Shown here: positions 17,768-25,507 of the stretch, in pieces
Position numbering within the stretch: position 1 is the first letter of the stretch
Layout: each line of letters begins with the position of its first letter
From: Leminorella richardii
GTDB taxonomy: Bacteria; Pseudomonadota; Gammaproteobacteria; Enterobacterales; Enterobacteriaceae
Direction: 5' to 3'
Assembly: GCF_900478135.1 (NCBI RefSeq)
Contig: NZ_LS483470.1
Span: forward strand, 2,999,001-3,063,000
Length of the DNA: 64,000 bases
Position numbers and translations under genes: made by a program
Notes under the pieces: model-generated
Databases searched by the model: none
What the model was told of the DNA's origin: nothing
Seen by the model: the letters and a program-made list of their open reading frames with translations, nothing else

Positions 17768-18171
17768 CAACCTTTCCAGCCCTTACAATTTCTCCCTCTC
17801 ATCTCTTTTGCTAAACCTCTCCTACTACAACGCATCTATTGTTCAACACCATCTCATTTATTCAATTTTTGCCTTATAAATCGCTAACCTATCCGCTAAC
17901 ACGCGTTCTTTTCGGAGATCCACTTCGTTATCCACCCCTCATTTTGAGTAAAAATCACACCAAAACGAACAAAAGTTTATTGACTTAACATATGAAAAAA
18001 ACGAACATGCAACAAAAGAACACAGTGCGAACTTTTGAAAAGCGCATGCACTGAACCGCCTTACAGAGAAATAAGACGCCTTCATCCGACATTAGCCAGT
18101 CGCTGTCGACGCCAGAGCGGTTCCAGTGCGATCTACAGAATTTCCGTTAAAATTTGTCAATGAGGTGAAAT
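17762..18171. promoter_or_regulatory. rpiB upstream region with GAACA half-sites and candidate promoter
   Basis: This gene-free stretch is AT-rich and contains GAACAAAAG at 17967, GAACATG at 18003, GAACACAG at 18018 and the inverted GAACTTTTG at 18029. A possible promoter has TTGACT at 17980-17985 and GAACAT at 18003-18008 with a 17-base spacer, so a regulator bound to the repeats would block it. Confidence 0.5.
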
Positions 18172-18630
18172 ATGCTTCCTATAGCCATCGGCTGCGACGA
18201 TGCGGCAATTGAAATGAAAAACCACATCGTCGCGTTTCTTAAACAAAAGGGAATCGAAGTCGTAGACTATAGCTGCGATCAGCGCAGCGAACCGACCATT
18301 TATCCAGACATCGCCGTTGAAGTGGCGCAGGCCGTAAAGGCCGGCAAGCACCAGCGCGGCATTCTTGTCTGTGGAACCGGCATCGGTATGAGTATTTCTG
18401 CAAACAAAGTGCCCGGCATTCGTGCGGCACAGTGCCACGATACCTACTCTGCTGAGCGGGCACGTAAGAGCAACAACGCCCAGATTATCTCTCTCGGCGC
18501 TCGCGTGATCGGCGTAGAGCTGGCAAAAACTATCGTCAACACCTGGCTGGAGTCTGAGTTTGACGGCGGTAACTCAGCGCCGAAAGTAGACAGAATTAGC
18601 TACTACGAACAGAAGCTACAGCAAAAATAG
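18172..18630 (+). CDS. rpiB: RpiB/LacAB-family sugar-phosphate isomerase (EryI/DerI-like)
   Basis: A 152-residue isomerase of the RpiB/LacA/LacB family. Conserved features are GCDDAAIEMKN at the N terminus, the catalytic cysteine in VCGTGIGMSISANK (about residue 66), the HDTYSAERARKSNNA region and LGARVIG. RpiB interconverts ribose and ribulose 5-phosphate; the EryI/DerI branch interconverts D-erythrulose 4-phosphate and D-erythrose 4-phosphate. The locus contains an EryH homologue, so the second role is likely. The start follows GAGG. It is followed on the same strand by talA and tktB, which would consume erythrose 4-phosphate. Confidence 0.82.
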   Translation: MLPIAIGCDDAAIEMKNHIVAFLKQKGIEVVDYSCDQRSEPTIYPDIAVEVAQAVKAGKHQRGILVCGTGIGMSISANKVPGIRAAQCHDTYSAERARKSNNAQIISLGARVIGVELAKTIVNTWLESEFDGGNSAPKVDRISYYEQKLQQK

Positions 18631-18692
18631 CCCAATACATCCCCGGTTTCTCCGACTTCCGGGGAACCGGTCCAGGCCTTCTGCTTTAGGAA

Positions 18693-18718
18693 CTGGCGCA
18701 GCAGCATTGCTGCGCCAG
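18693..18718 (+). other. strong intercistronic hairpin without T tract
   Basis: CTGGCGCAGCA (18693-18703) and TGCTGCGCCAG (18708-18718) form an 11-base-pair stem around GCAT between rpiB and talA. With no T run it is unlikely to stop transcription alone; it may stabilise a processed mRNA end. Confidence 0.5.
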
Positions 18719-18815
18719 ATGCCTACGGCTACCCGCTCAGCGTCAGGCCGGCGCGTATTGCGCTTTGTTTCCTGTACGATGAGGGGATAAATAAAACAAA
18801 AAAGGACCCCCTTAT

Positions 18816-19766
18816 ATGAACCAGCTCGAGTCATTAAAACAGTTAACGACCGTAGTGGCTGACAGCGGCGATCTTGAATCCATCCGTCAGTTTTCACCTC
18901 AGGATGCCACTACCAACCCTTCCCTGATCCTCAAAGCAGCAGAGCTGCCCCAATACCAATACTTGATTGACGCCGCCATCAGCGACGCCAAAGCGCAGGG
19001 CGGCGATAAAGAGACCCAGCTTATCAACGCCAGCGACCGTCTGGCGGTGTATATCGGCGCCGAGATCGTCAAAACGATCCCAGGCCGCATTTCTACTGAA
19101 GTTGACGCGCGCCTCTCCTTCGACCGTGGAATGTGTGTAGCAAAAGCCCGCAAGCTGATTTCCCTGTACGAAAAAGCGGGCATCGACAAATCGCGCATTC
19201 TAATCAAACTGGCAGCCACATGGGCCGGCATCCGCGCAGCCGAAGAGCTGGAGCGGGAAGGCATCAACTGTAATCTGACGCTGCTGTTCTCATTCGCTCA
19301 GGCTCGCGCCTGTGCTGAAGCGGGCGTATACCTGATTTCCCCGTTTGTCGGCCGTATCTACGACTGGTACCAGAACCGCCAGCCGGTAGCTGACTACCAG
19401 GCCGACAGCGATCCAGGCGTAGTGTCCGTGCGCGATATCTATAACTATTACAAGCAGCACCGCTATGATACCGTTATTATGGGCGCCAGCTTCCGCCGTA
19501 CCGAACAGATCCTCGCACTGGCTGGCTGTGACCGTCTGACCATTTCCCCCGCGCTGCTAAAACAGCTTCAAGAGGCTGACGGCCCTGTCGAGCGCAAGCT
19601 TGCACCTACTAACGATGTAAAAAATCGGCCGAACATGATGACGGAAGCCGAGTTCAACTGGCAGCACAATCAGGATGCGATGGCGGTAGAAAAACTGGCA
19701 GAAGGTATCCGATTATTCGCCGTCGATCAGGAAAAACTGGAAAAAATGCTGCTTGCTCGCCTGTAA
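18816..19766 (+). CDS. talA: transaldolase A
   Basis: A 316-residue transaldolase of the pentose phosphate pathway, which transfers a dihydroxyacetone unit between sedoheptulose 7-phosphate and glyceraldehyde 3-phosphate, producing erythrose 4-phosphate and fructose 6-phosphate, reversibly. The Schiff-base lysine is in ILIKLAATWAGIRAAEEL (about residue 131), followed by the signature GINCNLTLLFSFAQA. The C-terminal IRLFAVDQEKLEK ending is closer to TalA than TalB. AAGGA stands upstream of the start. It precedes a transketolase, as in the E. coli talA-tktB pair. Confidence 0.93.
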   Translation: MNQLESLKQLTTVVADSGDLESIRQFSPQDATTNPSLILKAAELPQYQYLIDAAISDAKAQGGDKETQLINASDRLAVYIGAEIVKTIPGRISTEVDARLSFDRGMCVAKARKLISLYEKAGIDKSRILIKLAATWAGIRAAEELEREGINCNLTLLFSFAQARACAEAGVYLISPFVGRIYDWYQNRQPVADYQADSDPGVVSVRDIYNYYKQHRYDTVIMGASFRRTEQILALAGCDRLTISPALLKQLQEADGPVERKLAPTNDVKNRPNMMTEAEFNWQHNQDAMAVEKLAEGIRLFAVDQEKLEKMLLARL

Positions 19767-19788
19767 ATCACCGACTGGCACTAACAGC

Positions 19789-19812
19789 GAGGGCAAGGCT
19801 ATCCTTGCCCTC
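19789..19812 (+). other. intercistronic hairpin between talA and tktB
   Basis: GAGGGCAAGG (19789-19798) pairs with CCTTGCCCTC (19803-19812) around CTAT. No T run follows, so it is more likely an RNA-stability or pausing element than a terminator. Confidence 0.5.
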
Positions 19813-19878
19813 ACGCTGCCAGGCTAACAGACTGATTGACATAAAGAATGTGAACGCCGAATTTAAACGGAGCAAATA

Positions 19879-21873
19879 ATGCCTTCTCAAAAAGAACTCG
19901 CCAATGCTATCCGCGTCTTAAGTATGGACGCCGTGCAGAAAGCCAAATCCGGTCACCCAGGCGCCCCCATGGGGATGGCCGACATCGCCGAAGTCCTCTG
20001 GCGCGGCTTCCTGAGCCATAATCCGACCAACCCCAACTGGGTTAACCGCGACCGCTTTGTCCTGTCCAACGGTCACGGCTCCATGCTGATTTACAGCCTG
20101 CTGCACCTCTCCGGCTACGACCTGTCTATTGAAGACCTCAAGCAGTTCCGCCAGCTCCATTCCCGCACTCCGGGTCACCCAGAGTACGGCTACGCGCCGG
20201 GCGTGGAAACCACCACTGGCCCGCTGGGTCAGGGTATCTGTAACGCGGTAGGGATGGCAATTGCCGAGAAAACTCTGGCGGCACAGTTCAACCGCCCGGG
20301 TCACGACGTGGTTGACCACTACACCTATACCTTCATGGGTGACGGCTGCATGATGGAGGGCGTGTCTCACGAGGCCTGCTCTCTGGCGGGCACGCTGAAG
20401 CTGGGCAAGCTGATTGCCTTCTACGATGACAACGGCATTTCTATTGACGGCCACGTTGAGGGCTGGTTTACGGACGACACCGCCATGCGTTTTGAAGCCT
20501 ACGGCTGGCACGTGGTGCGCGGCGTAGACGGCCACGACCCGCAGGCGCTGCGTCAGGCGGTGGAAGCGGCACAGAAAGAGACCGGCAAGCCGTCTCTGCT
20601 GATGTGTAAAACCGTGATTGGCTTTGGCTCGCCGAACAAGGCCGGTACCCACGACTGCCACGGCGCCCCGCTGGGCGACGCGGAAGTGGCGGCCACTCGC
20701 GAAGCGCTGGGCTGGACGCACGCCCCGTTTGATATTCCGGCTGACGTTTACGCGGCCTGGGATGCCAAAGAAGCCGGTAAAGCCCGCGAACAGGCGTGGA
20801 ATGAGAAGCTGGCAGCCTATGCCAAGGCGCATCCTGAGCTGGCGGCCGAGTTCCGCCGTCGCACCTCCGGCGAGCTGCCGGCCAACTGGCAAAGCGAGTC
20901 AACGGCGTTTATCGAAAAGCTGCAGGCCAACCCGGCCTCTATCGCCAGCCGTAAAGCCTCTCAGAACGCGCTGGAAGCGTTCGGCAAGGTGCTGCCGGAG
21001 TTCCTGGGCGGTTCCGCTGACCTGGCGCCGAGCAACCTAACCATGTGGTCGGGCTCGAAGTCCATCGTGGAAGACGCGGCGGGCAACTACATTCACTACG
21101 GCGTGCGCGAGTTCGGCATGTCGGCCATCATGAACGGTATCGCCCTGCACGGCGGGTTTATTCCTTACGGCGCGACCTTCCTGATGTTTATGGAGTACGC
21201 CCGTAACGCCGTTCGCATGGCGGCGCTGATGAAAATCCGCAGCCTGTTTGTTTACACTCACGACTCTATTGGTCTGGGTGAAGACGGCCCGACTCACCAG
21301 CCGGTAGAGCAGATGGCCAGCCTGCGCTTAACGCCGAACATGCGCACCTGGCGCCCCTGTGACCAGGTGGAATCGGCGATTGCGTGGAAGTCAGCGCTGG
21401 AGCGTCAGGACGGCCCAAGCGCGCTTATCTTCTCCCGCCAGAATCTGGTACAGCAGCCTCGTACGGCGAAGCAGCTGGCAGACGCGGCGCGCGGTGGCTA
21501 CGTGCTGAAGGGCTGTGAAGGCACGCCGGAGCTGCTGCTGATTGCCACCGGTTCAGAAGTGAGCCTGGCGGTGGACGCGGCCGAGAAACTGGCCGCAGAA
21601 GGGCGTCGCGTACAGGTTGTTTCCATGCCCTGTACGGAAGCGTTTGACGCGCAGGATGAGGCCTACCGTGAATCCGTGCTGCCTTCAGCGGTCACAGCGC
21701 GCGTTGCCGTGGAAGCGGGCATTGCTGACTTCTGGTACAAGTACGTTGGCCTGAACGGCCGCATCGTTGGCATGCGCTCGTTCGGTGAATCTGCACCAGC
21801 AGAGCAGCTGTTTGCCGAGTTTGGCTTCACGGTCGACAACGTGCTGACGCAGGCTCGTGAGCTGTTGAAGTAA
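19879..21873 (+). CDS. tktB: transketolase
   Basis: A 664-residue thiamine-diphosphate enzyme that transfers two-carbon units in the pentose phosphate pathway, using erythrose 4-phosphate as acceptor or product. Motifs include SGHPGAPMGMADIAEVLW at the N terminus, the ThDP motif GDGCMMEGVSHEACSLAG with its metal ligands, the LGEDGPTHQPVEQ loop and the C-terminal ATGSEVSLAVDAAEKL domain. Position after talA indicates the tktB paralogue. The coding sequence is markedly richer in G and C at third positions than talA or rpiB, as expected for a highly expressed gene. Confidence 0.93.
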   Translation: MPSQKELANAIRVLSMDAVQKAKSGHPGAPMGMADIAEVLWRGFLSHNPTNPNWVNRDRFVLSNGHGSMLIYSLLHLSGYDLSIEDLKQFRQLHSRTPGHPEYGYAPGVETTTGPLGQGICNAVGMAIAEKTLAAQFNRPGHDVVDHYTYTFMGDGCMMEGVSHEACSLAGTLKLGKLIAFYDDNGISIDGHVEGWFTDDTAMRFEAYGWHVVRGVDGHDPQALRQAVEAAQKETGKPSLLMCKTVIGFGSPNKAGTHDCHGAPLGDAEVAATREALGWTHAPFDIPADVYAAWDAKEAGKAREQAWNEKLAAYAKAHPELAAEFRRRTSGELPANWQSESTAFIEKLQANPASIASRKASQNALEAFGKVLPEFLGGSADLAPSNLTMWSGSKSIVEDAAGNYIHYGVREFGMSAIMNGIALHGGFIPYGATFLMFMEYARNAVRMAALMKIRSLFVYTHDSIGLGEDGPTHQPVEQMASLRLTPNMRTWRPCDQVESAIAWKSALERQDGPSALIFSRQNLVQQPRTAKQLADAARGGYVLKGCEGTPELLLIATGSEVSLAVDAAEKLAAEGRRVQVVSMPCTEAFDAQDEAYRESVLPSAVTARVAVEAGIADFWYKYVGLNGRIVGMRSFGESAPAEQLFAEFGFTVDNVLTQARELLK

Positions 21874-21888
21874 CGCTTAGGCATACAG

Positions 21889-21906
21889 AGCCTCTAGAGG
21901 CTTTCT
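21889..21906 (+). terminator. weak terminator after tktB
   Basis: The palindrome AGCCTCTAGAGGCT (21889-21902) is followed by TTCTTAAA. The stem is short, and termination may be helped by the longer hairpin that follows. Confidence 0.45.
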
Positions 21907-21923
21907 TAAAAATAAGCGACAAA

Positions 21924-21958
21924 CGCCGCCCGCCGTTTTTTCTCACCGGCGGGCGGCG
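21924..21958. other. long GC hairpin downstream of tktB
   Basis: CGCCGCCCGCCG (21924-21935) and CGGCGGGCGGCG (21947-21958) give a perfect 12-base-pair GC-only stem around a loop containing six T. It has no downstream T tract on either strand, so it is not a standard terminator. It may protect the 3' end of the tktB mRNA or separate domains of transcription. Confidence 0.55.
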
Positions 21959-22095
21959 CAATCTCATCTTCCGCTATTCCCACACGTCCTTCACAGGTAA
22001 GATAGGCCACAGACACCGCACGCCCGTCGAGCCGATTTGGCGAACGACGTCCTCCGGCGACATCACGTATCACTGACATATCAGAGGTTTCTCAC

Positions 22096-22482
22096 ATGGG
22101 CTATTCCGTCACGCTAGCTATCGTGGCCTTTGGCGGCGCTGTTGGCGCCATCAGCCGTTTTCAGATAACAAACTGGTTCTCCCAGTGGTTTGGTAACAGC
22201 TTCCCCTACGCTACGCTGGCAGTAAACGTTGGCGGCTCTCTTATTATGGGGCTGCTGATGGCCGCGCTGACCCAAGGATCTCTGATCTCTCCCCACTGGC
22301 GACCTCTTATCGGCGTTGGATTTCTCGGCGCGCTAACGACGTTCTCTACCTTCTCTTTCGATACTCTGGCGCTGTTCACTCAGGGCGAATGGCTCAAGGC
22401 AGGTATCAACATCGTCGCTAACGTTGTGCTGTGCCTGCTAGCGGTCTATATCGGCTACCAGTGCCTTAACAAGGCTGTATAA
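22096..22482 (+). CDS. crcB: CrcB/Fluc fluoride channel
   Basis: A 128-residue membrane protein with four hydrophobic helices. The GGAVGAISRFQI N terminus, NVGGSLIMGLLM and GFLGALTTFSTFSFDT motifs are diagnostic for CrcB/Fluc, a dual-topology dimeric channel that exports fluoride. The conserved Asn in NVGG and the Phe residues in TFSTFSF line the fluoride path. I do not see a fluoride riboswitch upstream. It stands alone, about 440 bases before the DedA gene. Confidence 0.92.
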   Translation: MGYSVTLAIVAFGGAVGAISRFQITNWFSQWFGNSFPYATLAVNVGGSLIMGLLMAALTQGSLISPHWRPLIGVGFLGALTTFSTFSFDTLALFTQGEWLKAGINIVANVVLCLLAVYIGYQCLNKAV

Positions 22483-22922
22483 AAGTTATCCACAGGCCGT
22501 CGACAGAACGTCGGCGGATCCCATCATTTTTTTGGTATTTATCAAAAACCGTGCCCGGTAACAGTGCTATGCTGCGCCGTCGCCTCTGTAAAGATATTAA
22601 AAGATAATTAATAAACGTACTAAACCGGTCTTTTTATCTGTCGTGACAAAATGAACTTTGATACAGTGCCTGCACCGTTTTTCGCGCCTTTGCCCGTTTG
22701 GCAAAAGAAGAAGAGCCTTGGCGCAGCCCAATATCAGCATAGGGTTAGGCTACACTGATAGAATATATGGCAGTATCGCAACACAATTATCCACAGATGT
22801 GTTTTGAAGGCGAATCTAAGAGTCTGGCGACACTCCTGTCCGATGTGATAAATGGTGATATGTGCGGTAAACCGTTTTATCCAGATAGGCACTCCGGCAA
22901 CACCGATGTTTAGGAATACGAA
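22483..22922. other. intergenic region with DnaA boxes
   Basis: This 440-base stretch contains no convincing gene. It has two perfect DnaA boxes, TTATCCACA at 22486-22494 and at 22787-22795, and a one-mismatch copy TTATCCAGA at 22877. A short hairpin (TTTGCC..GGCAAA) lies near 22690. The downstream promoter for the DedA gene should be in its right half. Confidence 0.55.
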
Positions 22923-23594
22923 ATGGATGTAATACATACCCTCTGGCAGGCCCTCTGGCACCACGACGTCGCCATGCTGACGAACCCTTCTCTGGTTTGG
23001 ACACTATACGCCATTCTGTTCACTATCCTTCTGTTAGAAAACGGCGTTCTACCGGCAGCGTTCTTACCCGGTGACAGCCTGCTGCTGCTAGTCGGTGTGC
23101 TGGTCGCCAAGGACGCCATTAACTATCCTATTGCTCTGGTCGTTTTAACAACCGGCGCCAGTATCGGCAGCTGGATAGGCTTCCTTCAGGGTCGCTGGCT
23201 CGGCAATACTAAAATCGTGCAAAACTGGCTTTCCCATATTCCTCCCCACTATCATCAGCGCGCTCATCACCTGTTTCATCGTCACGGCTTGGCTGCCCTG
23301 TTTATTGGCCGTTTTCTGGCGTTTGTCCGTACCCTACTGCCAACGCTGGCGGGTATCTCGGGCCTAAACGGCAGCCGCTTTCAGTTCTTTAACTGGATGA
23401 GTTCTTTCCTGTGGGTGTTCATTCTTACCGCTCTCGGTTACGGGCTGGGCAGTTCTAAGCTCTTTGGTCAGTATGAAAGCCAGCTAATGAAGTGTCTGGT
23501 GCTGTTGCCAATCGTGCTGCTGGTTGTCGGGCTAGTTGGCTCCATTATTGTTATCTGGCGCAAAAAGCGAAGCCAAGCGGTTAGCAGCAAATAG
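22923..23594 (+). CDS. yqjA: DedA family inner-membrane protein YqjA
   Basis: A 223-residue polytopic protein of the DedA/SNARE-associated family, implicated in membrane homeostasis and alkaline or osmotic tolerance. The motif LLENGVLPAAFLPGDSLLLLVGV and the re-entrant IGRFLAFVRTLLPTLAGISG (with the conserved Arg residues) are typical, and the sequence closely follows E. coli YqjA, including NWLSHIPPHYHQRAHHLFHRHG. In E. coli yqjA is followed by mzrA and yqjC; here these are missing and yqjD follows after a terminator. Confidence 0.92.
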   Translation: MDVIHTLWQALWHHDVAMLTNPSLVWTLYAILFTILLLENGVLPAAFLPGDSLLLLVGVLVAKDAINYPIALVVLTTGASIGSWIGFLQGRWLGNTKIVQNWLSHIPPHYHQRAHHLFHRHGLAALFIGRFLAFVRTLLPTLAGISGLNGSRFQFFNWMSSFLWVFILTALGYGLGSSKLFGQYESQLMKCLVLLPIVLLVVGLVGSIIVIWRKKRSQAVSSK

Positions 23595-23612
23595 CCAAAG
23601 ATAGACTGAGTT

Positions 23613-23644
23613 AGCGGCGCTTTATAGCGCCGCTTTTCGTTTTA
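23613..23644 (+). terminator. intrinsic terminator after yqjA
   Basis: AGCGGCGC (23613-23620) pairs with GCGCCGCT (23627-23634), followed by TTTCGTTTT. Confidence 0.85.
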
Positions 23645-23758
23645 AAGCGCATAAAACTCCCCTCAATGTGGGGAATAAATCGGCAGCATCGTCTTTAACA
23701 ACAGTTCATAATGAACTATGTTTAAATGAGTATTTCACTTAACGAAAGGACGAATCCT

Positions 23759-24070
23759 ATGACCAAGAAAACAGAAAGCGTTTCAGAGCCGCTCCATGAA
23801 GAGCTGCAAACTCTGGTAGACACACTGGAGGAAACCCTTCAGTCCACCACCGAGCAATCTGGCGCCGAAATAGAGAAACTCTATACCAAAGCGGAAGGTC
23901 TGCTCAAAGAGGCACGCGCTCGCCTGAGCGAAACCGGCGGTAAAATCGTCGATCAGACAAAAGAAGTGGCGGACAAAGCGGACAGCTATGTTCATGAAAA
24001 ACCTTGGGCCAGCGTCGGTATTGGCGCTGCCGTAGGTTTGGTGCTCGGCGTACTGCTGTCCCGTCGCTAA
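23759..24070 (+). CDS. yqjD: YqjD/ElaB/YgaM family (DUF883) ribosome-associated membrane protein
   Basis: A 103-residue protein. Residues about 1-80 form a charged amphipathic helix rich in Glu and Lys, and the C terminus has a glycine-containing hydrophobic anchor (WASVGIGAAVGLVLGVLLSRR). E. coli YqjD is tail-anchored in the inner membrane and binds ribosomes in stationary phase. ATG at 23759 is preceded by AAAGGA. It heads the yqjD-yqjE-yqjK unit, spaced by nine bases from yqjE. Confidence 0.9.
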   Translation: MTKKTESVSEPLHEELQTLVDTLEETLQSTTEQSGAEIEKLYTKAEGLLKEARARLSETGGKIVDQTKEVADKADSYVHEKPWASVGIGAAVGLVLGVLLSRR

Positions 24071-24079
24071 GGCGTTTTC

Positions 24080-24475
24080 ATGCCAAACACAACAGCCTCT
24101 CAGGGCCCCGGTCGCGGTGCCCTGAGCGTTGTACAGCGCATATTTACTCTGCTGCTAAGCATTGCACAAACCCGTCTGGAGCTGGCGGCCGTTGAGCTGG
24201 AAGAGGAAAAGTCTCATCTAGTACAGCTGCTTATCATGGCGGGGTTAACCCTGCTGTTTGCCGGCTTTTGCCTGATGGGGCTGTTTATTCTGGTCTGCCT
24301 GGCAATAGACCCCGCTTATCGGGTTGTAACGCTTATTGCCATTACCGGCACGCTGTTCTGCCTAGCCATAGGCGTTGGCTTTTGGACGCTGTCTAAAGCC
24401 CGTCGCTCCACGTTTCTTAAAGAAACGCGAGCGCAGTTAAAGAACGATCGCCATCGTCTGGAAAAAGACCGATGA
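24080..24475 (+). CDS. yqjE: YqjE family (phage holin 3_6-like) membrane protein
   Basis: A 131-residue protein with an amphipathic N terminus, two membrane segments (about 53-78 and 84-110) and a charged C-terminal helix. The ARTRLELAAVELEEEKSHL-like helix before the first membrane segment (TRLELAAVELEEEKSHL) is diagnostic of YqjE. It lies between yqjD and yqjK, overlapping yqjK by four bases (ATGA). The function is unknown; co-occurrence with YqjD suggests a shared membrane role in stationary phase. Confidence 0.88.
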   Translation: MPNTTASQGPGRGALSVVQRIFTLLLSIAQTRLELAAVELEEEKSHLVQLLIMAGLTLLFAGFCLMGLFILVCLAIDPAYRVVTLIAITGTLFCLAIGVGFWTLSKARRSTFLKETRAQLKNDRHRLEKDR

Positions 24476-24768
24476 ACGAGCGCGCTTTGCAACGGCACCT
24501 AAAGAAAGCGCAGCTGCTTCAGCGCATTGAACAGCAGCGTGTTCAGCTTTCCAACGAGTGCCAAAACTGGCTGGACAGCACGCAAACCTTAGATAACAGT
24601 TGGCAGAGAGCACGTCGTCACCCTCTCCTTGTCAGTGCCGGCGTTGCGCTGGTAGCTGTTTATGCTCTGCGTCATCCCCGCAGGCTGCTGCGCAAAGGGC
24701 AGTGGGCGCTATTTGCCTGGCGCGGAATAGACTACGCCAGTCAAATCCTGAAAAAATCATCGTTCTAA
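24472..24768 (+). CDS. yqjK: YqjK-like family protein
   Basis: A 98-residue protein with a basic, helical N terminus (RALQRHLKKAQLLQRIEQQR) and a hydrophobic segment around residues 54-64 before RHPRRLLRKG. It matches E. coli YqjK in length and layout, and it is translationally coupled to yqjE. The function is unknown. Confidence 0.85.
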   Translation: MNERALQRHLKKAQLLQRIEQQRVQLSNECQNWLDSTQTLDNSWQRARRHPLLVSAGVALVAVYALRHPRRLLRKGQWALFAWRGIDYASQILKKSSF

Positions 24769-24986
24769 CAGGCCACCTCTCAGCCAACTCAACACAACCA
24801 ACAGTAATTCTGATTGCCAAAATCAAAATTCATGTGATAGTTGCTCCCGTTATTTCATATACCCCCATTTTTCCTTGCATATAGAGCCTTTTTATTTGGT
24901 CATATTTTTTGAATAACTCGTGCAATTCTTCTTACTAACAACCCAGACGATCCTGAACTACGATTATCCCTGTCAACAACAACGCG

Positions 24987-25010
24987 TTTATTCACACTGT
25001 GATGAATAAA
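24987..25010. promoter_or_regulatory. palindromic operator upstream of yqjF, candidate YhaJ site
   Basis: TTTATTCA (24987-24994) and TGAATAAA (25003-25010) form a perfect inverted repeat around CACTGTGA. It lies about 40 bases before yqjF. In E. coli the LysR regulator YhaJ activates yqjF, and a yhaJ orthologue is present at 28285-29196, so this is a reasonable candidate site. Confidence 0.5.
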
Positions 25011-25047
25011 CCAAAGCGATATATTTTATTCAGGAGTCGTAAGTACC

Positions 25048-25443
25048 ATGAAAAACCTAACCCATCTGGCACTGCTGGTCGCGCGTATTTTAATGCCGGT
25101 TCTGTTTATCGTTGCTGGCTATGGCAAATTGGGAGACGCCTATGCGGGAACGCAGCAGTACATGACAGCGATGGGCGTACCCGGCTTTATGCTGCCGCTG
25201 GTCATTTTACTGGAGCTTGGCGGCGGTCTGGCCATTCTGTTTGGCTTCCTTACCCGCACCACTGCACTGTTCACAGCATTCTTCACGCTGATGACTGCAC
25301 TGATTTTCCACCACGACTTCGCTCAGGGAGTTAACTCTTTGATGTTCATGAAAAACATGACCATCGCCGGCGGCTATATTCTTCTGGCCGTAACCGGCCC
25401 GGGCGCCTGGAGCATTGACGGGCTGCTGAAGAAAAAGTGGTAA
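25048..25443 (+). CDS. yqjF: DoxX family membrane protein YqjF
   Basis: A 131-residue protein with four hydrophobic helices. GVPGFMLPLVILLELGGGLAILFGFLTR is typical of the DoxX family, and the whole sequence tracks E. coli YqjF, with the AGTQQYM N-terminal region and a KKKW end. It is thought to be a membrane oxidoreductase-like protein; the E. coli promoter responds to dinitrotoluene metabolites through YhaJ. It has AGGAG upstream and precedes yqjG by 64 bases. Confidence 0.9.
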   Translation: MKNLTHLALLVARILMPVLFIVAGYGKLGDAYAGTQQYMTAMGVPGFMLPLVILLELGGGLAILFGFLTRTTALFTAFFTLMTALIFHHDFAQGVNSLMFMKNMTIAGGYILLAVTGPGAWSIDGLLKKKW

Positions 25444-25507
25444 GCCTGACGTAACGTTTAACGCGCGCCGCCTCAAAGGCGGCGCGTCTACATCTGGAGG
25501 TAGTAAA

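Noticed and set aside
20468..20902. Long reading frames antisense to the transketolase gene
   Set aside because: They are a by-product of the strong third-position G/C bias of the transketolase gene.
21990..22095. Possible fluoride riboswitch before crcB
   Set aside because: I looked for the conserved pseudoknot and GGCGAUG-type core and did not find a matching arrangement.
22486..22885. Chromosomal replication origin
   Set aside because: Three DnaA-type boxes are present but there is no AT-rich unwinding element with GATC clusters, and the usual origin neighbours (mnmG, mioC) are absent.
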